A stretch of 6,128 bases of DNA from Desulfobacula sp. (GTDB lineage: Bacteria > Desulfobacterota > Desulfobacteria > Desulfobacterales > Desulfobacteraceae), in assembly GCA_027858355.1 (NCBI GenBank), contig JAQICW010000160.1, positions 1 to 6,128 of the forward strand, read 5' to 3'. The translations under genes and the position numbers were made by a program. Of this stretch, positions 5,086 to 6,128 are shown in pieces. Position 1 is the first letter of the stretch. Each line of letters starts with the position of its first letter. The notes beneath the pieces are model-generated. The model did no database searches, had not been told where the DNA came from, and worked only from the letters and a program-made list of their open reading frames with translations.

Positions 5086-5126
5086 TTATTAGCATCAATA
5101 ATAGTGCTAATAACAGGTCTTGTCAA
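5086..5126 (-). promoter_or_regulatory. Promoter and overlapping operator of the antitoxin-relE operon
   Basis: Leftward, TTGACA (5126-5121), 17 bp, then TATTAT (5103-5098) is a near-consensus sigma-70 promoter. A 9 bp inverted repeat, TTATTAGCA (5086-5094) and TGCTAATAA (5105-5113), surrounds the -10 with a 10 bp centre. A protein bound there would block RNA polymerase, as expected for antitoxin autoregulation. Confidence 0.8.
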
Positions 5127-5157
5127 GGAAATCGGGGGGACACCAGGGGGGACATCT

Positions 5158-5182
5158 ATACTTAATTATTGATAATTATCAA
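5158..5182. repeat. 25 bp direct repeat, copy 2, with internal palindrome
   Basis: Identical to 2574-2598, including the palindrome TTGATAATTATCAA (5169-5182). It is preceded by two G runs (GGGGGGACACC, GGGGGGACATC) at 5134-5155. It lies between the antitoxin-relE promoter and the IstB-like scrap. Confidence 0.8.
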
Positions 5183-5199
5183 AGTTGTCCCTCGTATTT

Positions 5200-5279
5200 A
5201 TTCGTCCAACCTGAAAAAAATGATACCCCAGTGCTGAGGCTATGTGGCTTTTGCCCACTCCCGATACATTGCTGATAAC
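5200..5279 (-). mobile_element. IstB-like ATPase scrap (IS21 helper protein)
   Basis: Leftward, between stops, about 22 residues read VISNVSGVGKSHIASALGYH and FF. This holds a Walker A motif, SGVGKSH, in the wording of IstB, the AAA+ helper of IS21 transposition (family form GxxGVGKTHLAxALG). Nothing else of IstB remains. It is on the strand opposite the istA fragment, so the two do not form an ordinary IS21 in its present order. A Walker A alone could belong to a related DnaA/DnaC-like ATPase. Confidence 0.5.
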
Positions 5280-5357
5280 TTAATGCCGAGAAAAGCTCAA
5301 AAACCCAAGAGATTGAGACAGCCAAACCTTTTAAATTATTTCATGCGTCAGCACTGT

Positions 5358-5387
5358 GGCATAGGAAGACAATTTGACAATATCTTT
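5358..5387 (-). repeat. 30 bp piece of a second PilR-like gene
   Basis: 27 of 30 bases match 1485-1514 inside the activator pseudogene. Both read KDIVKLSSYA leftward, and all three differences are silent. Surrounding bases no longer match the family. It is therefore a scrap of a related coding sequence, not a recent duplicate. Confidence 0.65.
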
Positions 5388-5455
5388 ACCCAATGCAGCA
5401 CCTATCCCATCAGTTTCAATGGAAGTTAGTCATACCTACCGTAATAAAAACACCC

Positions 5456-5488
5456 TTGAAAAATATATGCAATTTCAGTATACTGAAA
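5456..5488 (+). promoter_or_regulatory. Promoter of the DUF4143 ATPase with palindromic box 1
   Basis: TTGAAA (5456-5461), 17 bp, TATACT (5479-5484) is a good sigma-70 promoter. The perfect 16 bp palindrome TTTCAGTATACTGAAA (5473-5488) is centred on the -10 element. The predicted transcript starts near 5491, leaving a leader of about 32 nt. A protein bound to the box would shut the promoter. Confidence 0.75.
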
Positions 5489-5512
5489 ACAAAGTGAAAT
5501 ATAATAATGAGG

Positions 5513-5528
5513 TTTCAGTATAATGAAA
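5513..5528 (+). promoter_or_regulatory. Palindromic box 2, overlapping the ATPase start codon
   Basis: TTTCAGTATAATGAAA differs from box 1 at one position. It lies exactly 40 bp downstream of box 1, so both face the same side of the helix. The ATG (5523-5525) is inside the box. Only a weak ribosome binding site (GAGG, 5509-5512, 10 nt from the ATG) is present. Confidence 0.65.
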
Positions 5529-6128
5529 TTATTTCCCAGAGACGAATATATTAAAAAAATCGAACCCTATTTCGGGAAAAATATTATTAAAGTCTTATCC
5601 GGTCAGCGTCGGTGTGGGAAGAGCTATCTGCTGCGCCTAATACAAGATGTATTTAAAGGGCAACCAATTTCTATCAATATTATTTATATTGATAAGGAAA
5701 AGGTGTCTTTTGACCATATTCAAGGATACAAAGATCTTTATACTTATGTTGAACAAAATACAGTTGAGGGTCAACTGAATGTGGTGATGATAGATGAAAT
5801 TCAGGAGATCGAATCTTTTGAGAGGGCCATCAGAGATTTAAACGAAGATGAACGGTACGATGTTTTTTGCACCGGCAGCAATGCGAATTTTTTATCTGGT
5901 GACCTGGCCACATTACTTGCAGGACGATATGTCGCAATTAATATTAGCAGTCTGTCATACAATGAATTTGTGTTGTTCCATCAACTTGAACACTCAATGG
6001 ATAGCTTGAAAAAATATTTAAAATTTGGAGGAATGCCATACATTATCAATCTGCCTCTTGAGGATGATATTGTTTTTGAATATCTGGGAAATCTTTATGA
6101 TAGTATCGTATTGAAAGATGTGGTGGCC
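5523..6128 (+). CDS. AAA_14/DUF4143 family ATPase, N-terminal part (runs off the window)
   Basis: 202 codons, open to the window edge. Family members have about 380-420 residues, so roughly half is seen. Walker A is GQRRCGKS (residues 27-34), Walker B NVVMIDE (86-92), sensor-1 segment FCTGSNANFLSG (115-126) and the arginine-bearing GRY (134-136). The linker FGGMPYI and then VLKDVV lead toward the DUF4143 domain, which is off the edge. No damage is seen. It is a different family member from the pseudogene at 1721-2544 (GSNANFL against GSARLDY), so the one is not the lost half of the other. The ATP-binding core is certain but the biological role is not known to me. Members are often scattered in many copies in anaerobes. 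The gene stands alone behind its own promoter with two palindromic boxes. Confidence 0.9.
   Translation, partial: MKLFPRDEYIKKIEPYFGKNIIKVLSGQRRCGKSYLLRLIQDVFKGQPISINIIYIDKEKVSFDHIQGYKDLYTYVEQNTVEGQLNVVMIDEIQEIESFERAIRDLNEDERYDVFCTGSNANFLSGDLATLLAGRYVAINISSLSYNEFVLFHQLEHSMDSLKKYLKFGGMPYIINLPLEDDIVFEYLGNLYDSIVLKDVVA

Larger units (their letters stand above)
5183..5455. other. Gene-poor junction region with small remnants
   Basis: About 270 bases without an intact gene. Recognisable pieces are the IstB-like scrap (5200-5279) and a 30-base activator scrap (5358-5387). A 61-codon rightward open frame (5244-5429) crosses both in the wrong orientation and is not accepted as a gene. In 5283-5357 and 5388-5455 I see nothing recognisable. 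Confidence 0.6.

Noticed and set aside
3175..5126. Integron cassette array or CRISPR array
   Set aside because: No attC-like paired sites, integrase or regularly spaced repeats are seen.
2574..5182. A composite IS21 element bounded by the 25 bp repeats
   Set aside because: The istA and istB scraps are on opposite strands and in outward order, both are fragments, and the repeats lie outside the likely istA left end. The evidence does not support one transposon.
5244..5429. 61-codon rightward open frame
   Set aside because: It overlaps IstB-like and activator scraps that read the other way, has no ribosome binding site and shows no recognisable motif.

Overview
This AT-rich, roughly 6.1 kb window looks like an accessory, decaying stretch of a Desulfobacterota (delta-proteobacterial) chromosome. 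That assignment is inferred from gene content: a major type IV pilin behind a sigma-54 promoter, a PilR-like activator beside it, Desulfobacteraceae-style AAA_14/DUF4143 ATPases, and many type II toxin-antitoxin (TA) genes. I could not run any similarity search. All family calls come from motifs read by eye.

Left part (1-1130): the 5' part of a vitamin K epoxide reductase (VKOR) family membrane protein runs leftward off the window edge. A 330 bp divergent intergenic region separates it from a complete rightward type IV pilin gene. The pilin has a well-spaced -24/-12 promoter, a possible upstream activator palindrome, a strong ribosome binding site and a strong intrinsic terminator.

Middle part (1146-4540): nearly everything reads leftward, and much of it is broken. 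In leftward order, starting from 4521, it holds: the N-terminus of a TacA-like (DUF1778) antitoxin; an internally deleted AAA+ piece of a PilR/NtrC-type activator; an intact addiction-module antitoxin plus ParE/RelE toxin operon; a probable PIN-domain scrap; a truncated GNAT (TacT-like) toxin; a frameshifted IS21 IstA fragment on the opposite strand; a DUF4143 ATPase lacking its ATPase half; an IS1634-like transposase scrap; and the C-terminal half of a PilR/NtrC-type activator. The two activator pieces are co-oriented and complementary, as if one pilR-like gene next to pilA had been split by about 2.6 kb.

Right part (4537-6128): an intact Phd/YefM-type antitoxin and RelE toxin operon has a promoter and an overlapping operator palindrome. 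Next come scraps of IstB and of a second PilR-like gene. Last is the first 202 codons of an apparently intact DUF4143 ATPase that runs off the right edge.

The best candidate for something new is a 16 bp palindromic box, TTTCAGTATAnTGAAA. It sits on the -10 element and again on the start codon of the intact DUF4143 ATPase. A degenerate copy sits at the equivalent place upstream of the ATPase pseudogene. Together these suggest a dedicated control system for these ATPases of unknown role. The dense pile-up of TA modules, IS scraps and split genes is the other notable property. I see no CRISPR array, tRNA or rRNA.
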